DNA of 64,000 bases from Megaleporinus macrocephalus (lineage: Eukaryota > Chordata > Actinopteri > Characiformes > Anostomidae). The notes beneath the pieces are model-generated. The model was not told the DNA's origin and did not search any database. It saw nothing but the letters and a program-made list of their open reading frames with translations. The position numbers and the translations under genes are program-made. The DNA is taken from positions 5,638,890 through 5,702,889 of the forward strand of contig CM038719.1 of assembly GCA_021613375.1 (NCBI GenBank). Direction: 5' to 3'. Shown here piece by piece: positions 55,101 through 64,000 of the stretch. How positions within the stretch are numbered: the first letter of the stretch is position 1; every line of letters starts with the position of its first letter.

Positions 55101-55911
55101 TCCTACTACTTGCTGAGCTACGTGGTGAGCACTGTGGTGTAGTGGTTAGTACGGTGGTGTAGTGGTTAGTATGGTGGTGTAGTGGTTAGTACGGTGGTGT
55201 AGTGGTTAGTACGGTGGTGTAGTGGTTAGTACGGTGGTGTAGTGGTTAGTATGGTGGTGTAGTGGTTAGTATGGTGGTGTAGTGCTTAGTACGGTGGTGT
55301 AGTGGTTAGTACGGTGGTGTAGTTGTTAGTACGGTGGTGTAGTGGTTAGTATGGTGGTGTAGTGGTTAGTACGGTGGTGTAGTGGTTAGTATGGTGGTGT
55401 AGTGGTTAGTATGGTGGTGTAGTGGTCAGTATGGTGGTGTAGTGGTCAGTATGGTGGTGTAGTGGTCAGTATGGTGGTGTAGTGGTTAGTATGGTGGTGT
55501 AGTGGTCAGTATGGTGGTGTAGTGGTCAGTATGGTGGTGTAGTGGTCAGTATGGTGGTGTAGTGGTTAGTATGGTGGTGTAGTGGTTAGTATGGTGGTGT
55601 AGTGGTCAGTATGGTGGTGTAGTGGAAGATAATGGATGGCTAGTGGCATTGTTGGTTTATTGGGTTACCATATTAATAACATGTTAACTGTACAGCGCTG
55701 ATACTGAACGCTCTGTGTGGATGTTAACAGTCTGATTGTCTCTGAGCTGATTGGTTCTCCTTCCCTTAGAGAAACGCGTGCAGTAGCTCGGACGGCACGG
55801 AGGACTCAGATTTCTCAGCTGATCACACGGACAGCTCGGAGAGCGACGCTCATGCTGCCAAAAGCACTCGTCTCACGCGCTCCTCGCTCCGGCTCAGCCA
55901 GAACTCACAAG
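52044..55911 (+). CDS. kat7: KAT7/HBO1 histone acetyltransferase, N-terminal part (first two coding exons)
   Basis: Exons 52044-52058 (M-P-R-R-K) and 55770-55911 ([16 protein letters not shown], then D-H-T-D-S-S-E-S-D, ending R-L-S-Q-N-S-Q) give 52 residues plus one base. This matches the human KAT7 N-terminus ([21 protein letters not shown]), including the split after K5. KAT7 is the MYST-family acetyltransferase of the HBO1 complexes (H3K14, H4), active in the nucleus; human is 611 aa. The zinc finger and MYST domain are not in the window. Only the low-complexity, serine/acid-rich tail is seen; exon 2 ends in phase 1 before GTAAAG. Confidence 0.92.
52089..52170. repeat. (TG)n microsatellite
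   Basis: TG/TTTG run 30 bp after the kat7 exon 1 donor. Confidence 0.95.
52255..54215. repeat. GTT-rich minisatellite in kat7 intron 1
   Basis: About 2 kb built of TTGGTTTTGGTGTTGATATA followed by GTCGTTGTTGATG or GATGGTGG blocks, giving units of 18-33 bp, all multiples of three. Higher-order blocks recur (e.g. GATATCGATGGTGGTGTTGG every 100-300 bp). It yields a 419-codon V/G/D/I frame and a 293-codon T/P/S frame on the opposite strand, both artefacts. Confidence 0.95.
54216..54809. other. kat7 intron 1, middle part
   Basis: No coding sequence. 54410-54480 (AGCAGGACCCTCTGCCCTGC; CAGCACCCCTGATCCAGCTA) resembles a dispersed fish repeat. Confidence 0.45.
54810..55115 (+). mobile_element. Fold-back element, partial copy
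   Basis: Left arm (AGCCATAACATTACAACAGT; CAGCTCCACTGACCATATAT) and interior (GACCACCACAGAGCAGGTAC) of the element at 18999-19715; the right arm is missing. Ends where the A-box array begins. Confidence 0.75.
55125..55626 (+). repeat. 20-bp A-box-like minisatellite, plus orientation
   Basis: Unit GTGGTGTAGTGGTTAGTAYG, about 25 copies with period exactly 20. It is the complement of the 33220-35162 array. It ends 143 bp before kat7 exon 2. Confidence 0.96.
55770..55911 (+). CDS. kat7: kat7 coding exon 2
   Basis: 142 bp. Acceptor TTCTCCTTCCCTTAG, donor CACAAG followed by GTAAAG. It encodes residues 6-52 and the first base of the next codon (Asp in human). Confidence 0.92.
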
Positions 55912-56240
55912 GTAAAGCTTTTATCTTTGCTTTCATGTAGCAAAGCATGCTGGGAATCCATTAATGTTAAATGGAAGTGTCACTGATTTGCATAATTAAG
56001 TGGTTAAGATGTAAACAAGGTGTCTTTCACAGCCCAATGAAACCAGCTGTCTGAGTTCATAACTCCATAACTGATATTCAAACACATTCTTCCATTACAG
56101 TGACACACACTGGGCCTGTCAAGACCTTGAAGCTTTAGCTGAAGAAGCCAGAAGTGGCGAAATTAACTGATTGGCTATGTTGCTTGCTGACAGTGTGTGA
56201 TTAGTAACTAATACTGGTTGTACAGTCAGAGTTATACACT
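55912..56240. other. kat7 intron 2, left part
   Basis: Non-repetitive intron; nothing recognised. Confidence 0.6.
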
Positions 56241-56249
56241 AGCTCAGCC

Positions 56250-58405
56250 AGCAGCTGAACAGTTATTACTAGTGTGTTCTGATGTTATACAGTATATAGG
56301 ATAGTTTCAGTAGCTGAACAGTTATTACTAGTGTGTTCTGATGTTATACAGTGTATAGGATAGTTTCAGTAGCTGAACAGTTATTACTAGTGTGTTCTGA
56401 TGTTATACAGCGTATAGGATAGTTTCAGCAGCTGAACAGTTATTACTAGTGTGTTCTGATGTTATACAGCGTATAGGATAGTTTCAGTAGCTGAACAGTT
56501 ATTACTAGTGTGTTCTGATGTTATACAGTGTATAGGATAGTTTCAGTAGCTGAACAGTTATTACTAGTGTGTTCTGATGTTATACAGTGTATAGGATAGT
56601 TTCAGTAGCTGAACAGTTATTACTAGTGTGTTCTGATGTTATACAGCGTATAGGATAGTTTCAGTAGCTGAACAGTTATTACTAGTGTGTTCTGATGTTA
56701 TACAGTGTATAGGATAGTTTCAGTAGCTGAACAGTTATTACTAGTGTGTTCTGATGTTATACAGCGTATAGGATAGTTTCAGCAGCTGAACAGTTATTAC
56801 TAGTGTGTTCTGATGTTATACAGCGTATAGGATAGTTTCGGTAGATGAACAGTTATTACTAGTGTGTTCTGATGTTATACAGCGTATAGGATAGTTTCAG
56901 CAGCTGAACGGTTATTACTAGTGTGTTCTGATGTTATACAGTGTATAGGATAGTTTCAGTAGCTGAACAGTTATTACTAGTGTGTCTGATGTTATACAGC
57001 GTATAGGATAGTTTCAGTAGCTGAACAGTTATTACTAGTGTGTTCTGATGTTATACAGTGTATAGGATAGTTTCAGTAGCTGAACAGTTATTACTAGTGT
57101 GTTCTGATGTTATACAGCGTATAGGATAGTTTCAGTAGCTGAACAGTTATTACTAGTGTGTTCTGATGTTATACAGCGTATAGGATAGTTTCAGCAGCTG
57201 AACAGTTATTACTAGTGTGTTCTGATGTTATACAGCGTATAGGATAGTTTCAGTAGATGAACAGTTATTACTAGTGTGTTCTGATGTTATACAGCGTATA
57301 GGATAGTTTCAGTAGCTGAACAGTTATTACTAGTGTGTTCTGATGTTATACAGTGTATAGGATAGTTTCAGTAGCTGAACAGTTATTACTAGTGTGTTCT
57401 GATGTTATACAGCGTATAGGATAGTTTCAGTAGCTGAACAGTTATTACTAGTGTGTTCTGATGTTATACAGCATATAGGATAGTTTCAGTAGCTGAACAG
57501 TTATTACTAGTGTGTTCTGATGTTATACAGTGTATAGGATAGTTTCAGTAGCTGAACAGTTATTACTAGTGTGTTCTGATGTTATACAGTATATAGGATA
57601 GTTTCAGCAGCTGAACAGTTATTACTAGTGTGTTCTGATGTTATACAGTGTATAGGATAGTTTCAGTAGCTGAACAGTTATTACTAGTGTGTTCTGATGT
57701 TATACAGCGTATAGGATAGTTTCAGTAGCTGAACAGTTATTACTAGTGTGTTCTGATGTTATACAGCGTATAGGATAGTTTCAGCAGCTGAACAGTTATT
57801 ACTAGTGTGTTCTGATGTTATACAGCGTATAGGATAGTTTCAGTAGCTGAACAGTTATTACTAGTGTGTTCTGATGTTATACAGCGTATAGGATAGTTTC
57901 AGCAGCTGAACAGTTATTACTAGTGTGTTCTGATGTTATACAGCGTATAGGATAGTTTCAGTAGCTGAACAGTTATTACTAGTGTGTTCTGATGTTATAC
58001 AGCGTATAGGATAGTTTCAGTAGATGAACAGTTATTACTAGTGTGTTCTGATGTTATACAGCGTATAGGATAGTTTCAGTAGCTGAACAGTTATTACTAG
58101 TGTGTTCTGATGTTATACAGCGTATAGGATAGTTTCAGTAGCTGAACAGTTATTACTAGTGTGTTCTGATGTTATACAGCGTATAGGATAGTTTCAGCAG
58201 CTGAACAGTTATTACTAGTGTGTTCTGATGTTATACAGCGTATAGGATAGTTTCAGTAGCTGAACAGTTATTACTAGTGTGTTCTGATGTTATACAGCGT
58301 ATAGGATAGTTTCAGTAGCTGAACAGTTATTACTAGTGTGTTCTGATGTTATACAGCGTATAGGATAGTTTCAGTATCTGAACAGTTATTACCAGTGTGT
58401 TCTCA
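56250..58405. repeat. 59-bp minisatellite in kat7 intron 2
   Basis: A 59-bp unit, about 36 copies, with CTGAACAGTTATTACTAGTG, TGTTCTGATGTTATACAGCG and TATAGGATAGTTTCAGTAG. Very homogeneous; variation is almost confined to CAGCG/CAGTG, AGTAG/AGCAG and CTGAA/ATGAA. Confidence 0.97.
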
Positions 58406-59199
58406 CTGGTGTGTTTGGATGGTAAATAAAATGTGTATATTTGTGTTGTAGACGTGGAGACCCCTGGTTCCCATCACCACCACTGTAAACACCATCTGAA
58501 CCAGTTCACACCAAACCCCACTCTCAGTCAGCCTGTGATTGGGCAATTTTAAAAACCTTAAAACTCCTTAAACGGACAGCCGTTTCCAAGTCTTGTTTTC
58601 TTTGTGGTCTCAGATTTAAGAATCCTAGATTGTCTATTTTCTCGTATCCAGGACTTTTTAGGTCAGAGCAGTGACACAGCCGTGTTTTGTCTTCTGGGTT
58701 TTCAGCAGTATAAACAGCTGTCTGCTCCTCAGACCGTTTCCTTTGGTGGTCTGGTGTTTCTCTCTGGCGATGAAGAGCTTGGCGTGCGCTCTAGTGGCTC
58801 GGACCCTTTGCTGTTTGAAGAGGGGTGGGGTCCAAATGTACATGACCAGCCAGGACAGTTTTGCTGTCTGAAGGTTGCTTCTCTCCAGTTTTAGTGCTGG
58901 AGCTGCGAGACTGATGTAGATATCAAGTACAAACCCGGTTCCAAGAAAGAACATCAAAGAGGCAGATAAACCCAAAAGACAGTGATGTATAATTCTACAT
59001 TGACCTGTGCAAAGGCTAGAAATGTTTTATTCAACCCCTCAACCCTTCAAACTTCAAAAATTAAACAAATATCTCCAATACTGCAATCATTAAATTTAGA
59101 TCCAAACGAAAAAAGTTAATTAAATAAATACAGTAAAAACTGCAGTCATTAAACTCAGACTCTGTTATTTTAAACTAAATCTGTAATCATTAAATGTCG
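58406..59199. other. kat7 intron 2, unassigned stretch
   Basis: 58465-58490 (CTGGTTCCCATCACCACCAC) recurs at 60388, so it is a dispersed repeat. Opposing open frames of about 100 codons at 58604-58975 resemble no protein I know. Confidence 0.45.
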
Positions 59200-59795
59200 A
59201 ATATTGAATTTCTGCTGCTGTTCTGTTTGTACCGGTCAGATCTGGTCTGTATGTGTTCTGGGTTATTAGTTTTGTGTTAGCTGTGTGTTCTAGCTCTGCT
59301 GTTTACTGATACTCACTGTGTTCAGCTGTGTGGTGTCTCTGAGATGCTGTATCAGATTAGTATGTTAAATGTCTTTGTCTTGGTTCCTCCGCGAGAGATG
59401 CTGATTTTACTAATTTTAAAAACGTCCTGGATGAGTCTGAGTCACATACGGTAAACACTGCCAGACGGGCGACATGCTTTTAACCAGCACATGCGGTGAA
59501 CGCCGTTAAATGTTCTGGCGAGGCCGCTGCTTTAGTCAGTCTGTGGAAAATGAAAGGGTATGTATTTCCACCTAGTGGTTCAGATAGGAATTGCAGGGAG
59601 CTGGCCGGAGGTCTCCTCTTTCTGGATGAAACACTAGCTGGAAATACAGAAATTAGGCTCATTTGTTTAACGCCATCGATCGGCTCTCAGGAACGGCTGA
59701 ATTGGAGAAACATCGTCTGATCACCGATCACTTATTTTAATTAAAAATCGCCCGATACAGATACATAGCCGTTCAATCCTTCCGTCTTTATTCAT
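59200..59795 (-). mobile_element. hAT element, degraded reverse copy of 29410-30443
   Basis: The complement follows the left half of the nested hAT: end near 59790 (complement AAAGACGGAAGGATTGAACG for TAGAGATGGAAAGATCGATC), then CTAGCTGGAAATACAGAAATTAGG reversed, to the TAAACAGCAGAGCTAGAACA region. The other half is missing and no target duplication survives. Confidence 0.75.
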
Positions 59796-59945
59796 AACCA
59801 TTTTGTGTAATAACATTTAGGGAAGCACAGTAATATACTAATAATGCAGTAATAATATTATTTGATTAAACATATCAGTCGAATTGTTTTGATTAGACTT
59901 AGATTAGACTTACTGCCCTACGCTACCCACAATTCCCATATAGGT

Positions 59946-60335
59946 TAGTGCTGTGTATTGGCAAGAACCTGGCGATACAATATGTATCGTGATACAGCGC
60001 TCACGATTCAATATATCGCGATATATTGTGATACTGCAAACAAAGTGATATATTGCATATATTTCAAATCCTACTATTAAAACCCACCACTGTATGAACA
60101 GGTTTGCCAATGTTTATAGTAGCACTGCGTCCTTGTGCTGCTTGTTAATGTTGGAGTGGAGCTGAAAATGGATTACAACACTGCCATCTAGTGGTCAGAG
60201 GTTTCAACACAACACACAGTGAGTCACTGTCTGCCAGGAATCTGTGTATTGATACTGTGTCTTTGAGAATCGATACAGTATCACTAAACATAATATCCCG
60301 ATATTCGATATTTTAGATATTTTCTTACACCCCTA
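59946..60335. mobile_element. hAT MITE, 390 bp, exact 8-bp target duplication
   Basis: Flanked by ATATAGGT at 59938-59945 and 60336-60343. Ends TAGTGCTGTG and ACACCCCTA (complement TAGGGGTGT). The interior is rich in ATCGATA/TATCGTGATA palindromes, a form common in fish hAT MITEs. Confidence 0.85.
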
Positions 60336-60343
60336 ATATAGGT

Positions 60344-60619
60344 GCATATAATAACTAACAACTTTTAGCTTTTAGAGGCGGACGTCTGGTTCCCATCACC
60401 ACCACTGTGGATGATTTTGTTACGTTTCTCTGGAGAGGAGCTTCACACACCGAACCACTCTGAATGACTTTGTTTGCATCTTAACTGTTTAATTATGAAG
60501 CAGAAATTTTTAAAAATGGGTGGAGTTCCCCTTTAGGCTAGATGATGTAGTTTATGACACTGTGGGACGCTCTGTTGTCTATAAACATTAACTGAAGTAC
60601 AGACAGCTAGCCTCTGGTG
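60344..60619. other. kat7 intron 2, stretch before the terminal array
   Basis: Contains the dispersed CTGGTTCCCATCACCACCAC repeat at about 60388; otherwise nothing recognised. Confidence 0.5.
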
Positions 60620-60621
60620 CT

Positions 60622-63600
60622 AATTGGTGGGGTGGCTGTGAACTTGGTGGGGTATAGGTGAGCTTGGTGGGGTAGAGGTGAGCTTGGTGGGGTAGAGGTG
60701 AGCTTGGTGGGGTAGAGGTGAACTTGGTGGGGTAGTAGAGGTGAGCTTGGTGGGGTAGAGGTGAACTTGGTGGGGTAGAGGTGAACTTGGTGGGGTAGAG
60801 GTGAACTTGGTGGGGTATAGGTGAACTTGGTGGGGTAGAGGTGAACTTGGTGGGGTAGAGGTGAACCTGGTGGGGTATAGGTGAACTTGGTGGGGTATAG
60901 GTGAACTTGATGGGGTAGAGGTGAACTTGGTGGGGTAGAGGTGAACATCTCTGGGGTAGAGGTGAACTTAGTGGGGTAGAGGTGAACTTGGTGGGGTAGA
61001 GGTGAACTTGGTGGGGTAGAGGTGAACATGGTGGGGTAGAGGTGAACTTGGTGGTGTATAGGTGAACTTGATGGGGTAGAGGTGAACATGGTGGGGTAGA
61101 GGTGAACTTGGTGGGGTATAGGTGAACTTGATGGGGTATAGGTGAACTTGGTGGGGTAGAGGTGAACTCTGTGGGGTATAGGTGAACTTGGTGGGGTAGA
61201 GGTGAACTTGATGGGGTAGAAGTGAACTTGGTGGGGTAGAGGTGAACTTGGTGGGGTAGAGGTGAACTTGGTGGGGTAGAGGTGAACTTGATGGGGTATA
61301 GGTGAACTTGGTGGGGTGGAGGTGAACTTGGTGGGGTAGAGGTGAACTCTGTGGGGTAGAGGTGAACTCGGTGGGGTGGAGGTGAACTCGGTGGGGTAGA
61401 GGTGAACTTGGTGGGGTATAGGTGAACTTGGTGGGGTAGAGGTGAGCTTGGTGGGGTAGAGGTGAACTTGGTGGGGTAGTAGAGGTGAACTTGGTGGGGT
61501 AGAGGTGAACTTGGTGGGGTAGAGGTGAACTTGGTGGGGTAGAGGTGAACTTGATGGGGTAGAGGTGAACTTGGTGGGGTAGAGGTGAGCTTGGTGGGGT
61601 AGAGGTGAGCTTGGTGGGGTAGAGGTGAGCTTGGTGGGGTAGAGGTGAGCTTGGTGGGGTAGAGGTGAACTTGGTGGGGTAGAGGTGAGCTTGGTGGGGT
61701 AGAGGTGAACTTGGTGGGGTAGAGGTGAACTTGGTGGGGTAGAGGTGAACTTGGTGGGGTAGTAGAGGTGAACTTGGTGGGGTAGAGGTGAACTTGATGG
61801 GGTAGAGGTGAGCTTGGTGGGGTAGAGGTGAACTTGGTGGGGTAGAGGTGAACTTGGTGGGGTAGTAGAGGTGAACTTGGTGGGGTAGAGGTGAACTTGA
61901 TGGGGTAGAGGTGAACTTGGTGGGGTAGAGGTGAACTTGGTGGGGTATAGGTGAACTTGGTGGGGTAGAGGTGAACTTGGTGGGGTAGAGGTGAGCTTGG
62001 TGGGGTAGAGGTGAACTTGGTGGGGTAGAGGTGAGCTTGGTGGGGTAGAGGTGAGCTTGGTGGGGTAGAGGTGAACTTGGTGGGGTAGAGGTGAGCTTGG
62101 TGGGGTAGAGGTGAGCTTGGTGGGGTAGAGGTGAACTTGGTGGGGTAGAGGTGAACTTGGTGGGGTAGAGGTGAACTTGGTGGGGTAGAGGTGAGCTTGG
62201 TGGGGTAGAGGTGAGCTTGGTGGGGTAGAGGTGAGCTTGGTGGGGTAGAGGTGAACTTGGTGGGGTAGAGGTGAGCTTGGTGGGGTAGAGGTGAGCTTGG
62301 TGGGGTAGAGGTGAACTTGGTGGGGTAGAGGTGAGCTTGGTGGGGTAGAGGTGAGCTTGGTGGGGTAGAGGTGAACTTGGTGGGGTAGAGGTGAGCTTGG
62401 TGGGGTAGAGGTGAGCTTGGTGGGGTAGAGGTGAGCTTGGTGGGGTGGAGGTGAACTCGGTGGGGTGGAGGTGAGCTTGGTGGGGTAGTAGAGGTGAGCT
62501 TGGTGGGGTAGAGGTGAGCTTGGTGGGGTATAGGTGAGCTTGGTGGGGTAGAGGTGAACTTGGTGGGGTAGAGGTGAACTTGGTGGGGTAGAGGTGAACT
62601 TGGTGGGGTAGAGGTGAACTTGGTGGGGTAGAGGTGAGCTTGGTGGGGTAGAGGTGAGCTTGGTGGGGTAGAGGTGAGCTTGGTGGGGTGGAGGTGAACT
62701 CGGTGGGGTGGAGGTGAGCTTGGTGGGGTAGTAGAGGTGAGCTTGGTGGGGTAGAGGTGAGCTTGGTGGGGTAGAGGTGAGCTTGGTGGGGTAGAGGTGA
62801 ACTTGGTGGGGTAGAGGTGAGCTTGGTGGGGTAGAGGTGAGCTTGGTGGGGTAGAGGTGAGCTTGGTGGGGTAGAGGTGAGCTTGGTGGGGTAGAGGTGA
62901 GCTTGGTGGGGTAGAGGTGAACTTGGTGGGGTAGAGGTGAACTTGGTGGGGTAGTAGAGGTGAACTTGGTGGGGTAGAGGTGAACTTGGTGGGGTATAGG
63001 TGAACTTGGTGGGGTAGAGGTGAACTTGGTGGGGTAGTAGAGGTGAACTTGGTGGGGTAGAGGTGAACTTGGTGGGGTAGAGGTGAACTTGGTGGGGTAT
63101 AGGTGAACTTGGTGGGGTAGAGGTGAACTTGGTGGGGTAGAGGTGAACTCGGTGGGGTAGAGGTGAACTCGGTGGGGTAGAGGTGAACTTGGTGGGGTAG
63201 AGGTGAACTTGGTGGGGTAGAGGTGAACTTGATGGGGTAGAGGTGAACTTGGTGGGGTAGAGGTGAACTTGGTGGGGTAGAGGTGAACTCGGTGGGGTAG
63301 AGGTGAACTCGGTGGGGTAGAGGTGAACTTGGTGGGGTAGAGGTGAACTTGGTGGGGTAGAGGTGAACTTGGTGGGGTAGAGGTGAACTTGGTGGGGTAG
63401 AGGTGAGCTTGGTGGGGTAGAGGTGAACTCGGTGGGGTAGAGGTGAGCTTGGTGGGGTAGTAGAGGTGAACTTGGTGGGGTAGAGGTGAGCTTGGTGGGG
63501 TAGAGGTGAGCTTGGTGGGGTAGAGGTGAACTTGGTGGGGTAGAGGTGAACTTGGTGGGGTAGAGGTGAACTCTGTGGGGTAGAGGTGAACTCTGTGGGG

Positions 63601-64000
63601 TAGAGGTGAGCTTGGTGGGGTAGAGGTGAGCTTGGTGGGGTAGAGGTGAGCTTGGTGGGGTAGAGGTGAACTTGGTGGGGTAGTAGAGGTGAACTTGGTG
63701 GGGTAGAGGTGAGCTTGGTGGGGTAGAGGTGAACTTGGTGGGGTAGTAGAGGTGAACTTGGTGGGGTAGAGGTGAGCTTGGTGGGGTAGAGGTGAACTTG
63801 GTGGGGTAGAGGTGAACTTGGTGGGGTAGAGGTGAACTCTGTGGGGTAGAGGTGAACTCTGTGGGGTAGAGGTGAGCTTGGTGGGGTAGAGGTGAGCTTG
63901 GTGGGGTAGAGGTGAGCTTGGTGGGGTAGTAGAGGTGAACTTGGTGGGGTATAGGTGAGCTTGGTGGGGTAGAGGTGAACTTGGTGGGGTAGAGGTGAGC
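60622..64000. repeat. 20-bp G-rich minisatellite, continues past the window
   Basis: Unit GTGAACTTGGTGGGGTAGAG, about 169 copies here, with GAGCTTGG, AACTCGG and GTATAG variants and occasional 3-bp insertions (GTAGTAGAG). Larger blocks recur, e.g. the GGAGGTGAACTCGGTGGGGT GGAGGTGAGC cluster near 62440 and 62690. No unit limit on the right. If kat7 is intact, it lies in one of its introns. Confidence 0.97.

Noticed and set aside
58451..58550. Possible kat7 exon 3 after TTGTGTTGTAG, in the right phase to complete an Asp codon
   Set aside because: The translation (D-V-E-T-P-G-S-H-H-H-H) does not resemble KAT7, which continues D-S-S-P-V-R-N. CTGGTTCCCATCACCACCAC recurs at 60388, so it is a dispersed repeat.
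58604..58975. Opposing frames of about 100 codons in kat7 intron 2
   Set aside because: No recognisable protein on either strand, and both cannot be real; probably chance.

Overview
This looks like nuclear DNA of a ray-finned (teleost) fish. The evidence is three spliced vertebrate genes on the + strand, fish-type interspersed repeats (hAT and Tc1/mariner elements, CR1/L2-like LINE fragments, tRNA-derived SINEs), and no bacterial or organellar genes. The repeat families look like those of otophysan fishes, perhaps characiforms; that is an impression from memory, not a test.

Genes. (1) A complete membrane copper amine oxidase (AOC2/AOC3 family, 760 aa) in four coding exons between 2570 and 13882. 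It has the topaquinone tyrosine, the catalytic aspartate and the three copper histidines. (2) A complete glucose-6-phosphatase catalytic subunit (g6pc1, 363 aa) in five coding exons between 36354 and 43737. The exon 2-4 sizes (110, 106 and 116 bp) are those I recall for human G6PC1, and all active-site residues are present. (3) The first two coding exons of kat7 (HBO1 histone acetyltransferase) at 52044-52058 and 55770-55911; the rest lies beyond the window. AOC next to G6PC1 is the same neighbourhood as human 17q21. KAT7 is on that chromosome arm in human but megabases away.

Layout. 1-1750: two related minisatellites. 2.57-13.9 kb: the amine oxidase, with a GATA array in intron 1, a 42-bp minisatellite in intron 2, and a fold-back repeat plus LINE fragment in intron 3. 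13.9-36.1 kb: intergenic, almost entirely repeats, including a 30-bp array split by a LINE, a 0.9-kb GA-rich tract, a 24-bp satellite, a 2.9-kb hAT with a second hAT nested in it, SINEs, and a 2-kb array of a 20-bp unit that matches the tRNA A-box. 36.1-43.7 kb: g6pc1, with a different minisatellite in each of introns 1, 2, 3 and 4. 43.75-51.4 kb: an inverted copy of the 24-bp satellite starting just after the g6pc1 stop codon, then LINE, hAT and Tc1 remains. 51.6-55.9 kb: kat7 promoter and 5' exons around a 2-kb GTT-rich minisatellite. 55.9-64 kb: a 59-bp array, two more hAT copies, and a G-rich 20-bp array running off the end.

Nearly all long open frames outside the three genes are artefacts of tandem arrays whose unit is a multiple of three, or which are simple enough to lack stops. 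By rough addition, tandem arrays make up over a third of the window. I found no convincing new protein-coding system. The interesting content is structural: arrays carrying splice-like, poly(A)-like or Pol III A-box-like motifs in every unit, inverted satellite copies around g6pc1, and transposons datable by exact 8-bp target duplications.
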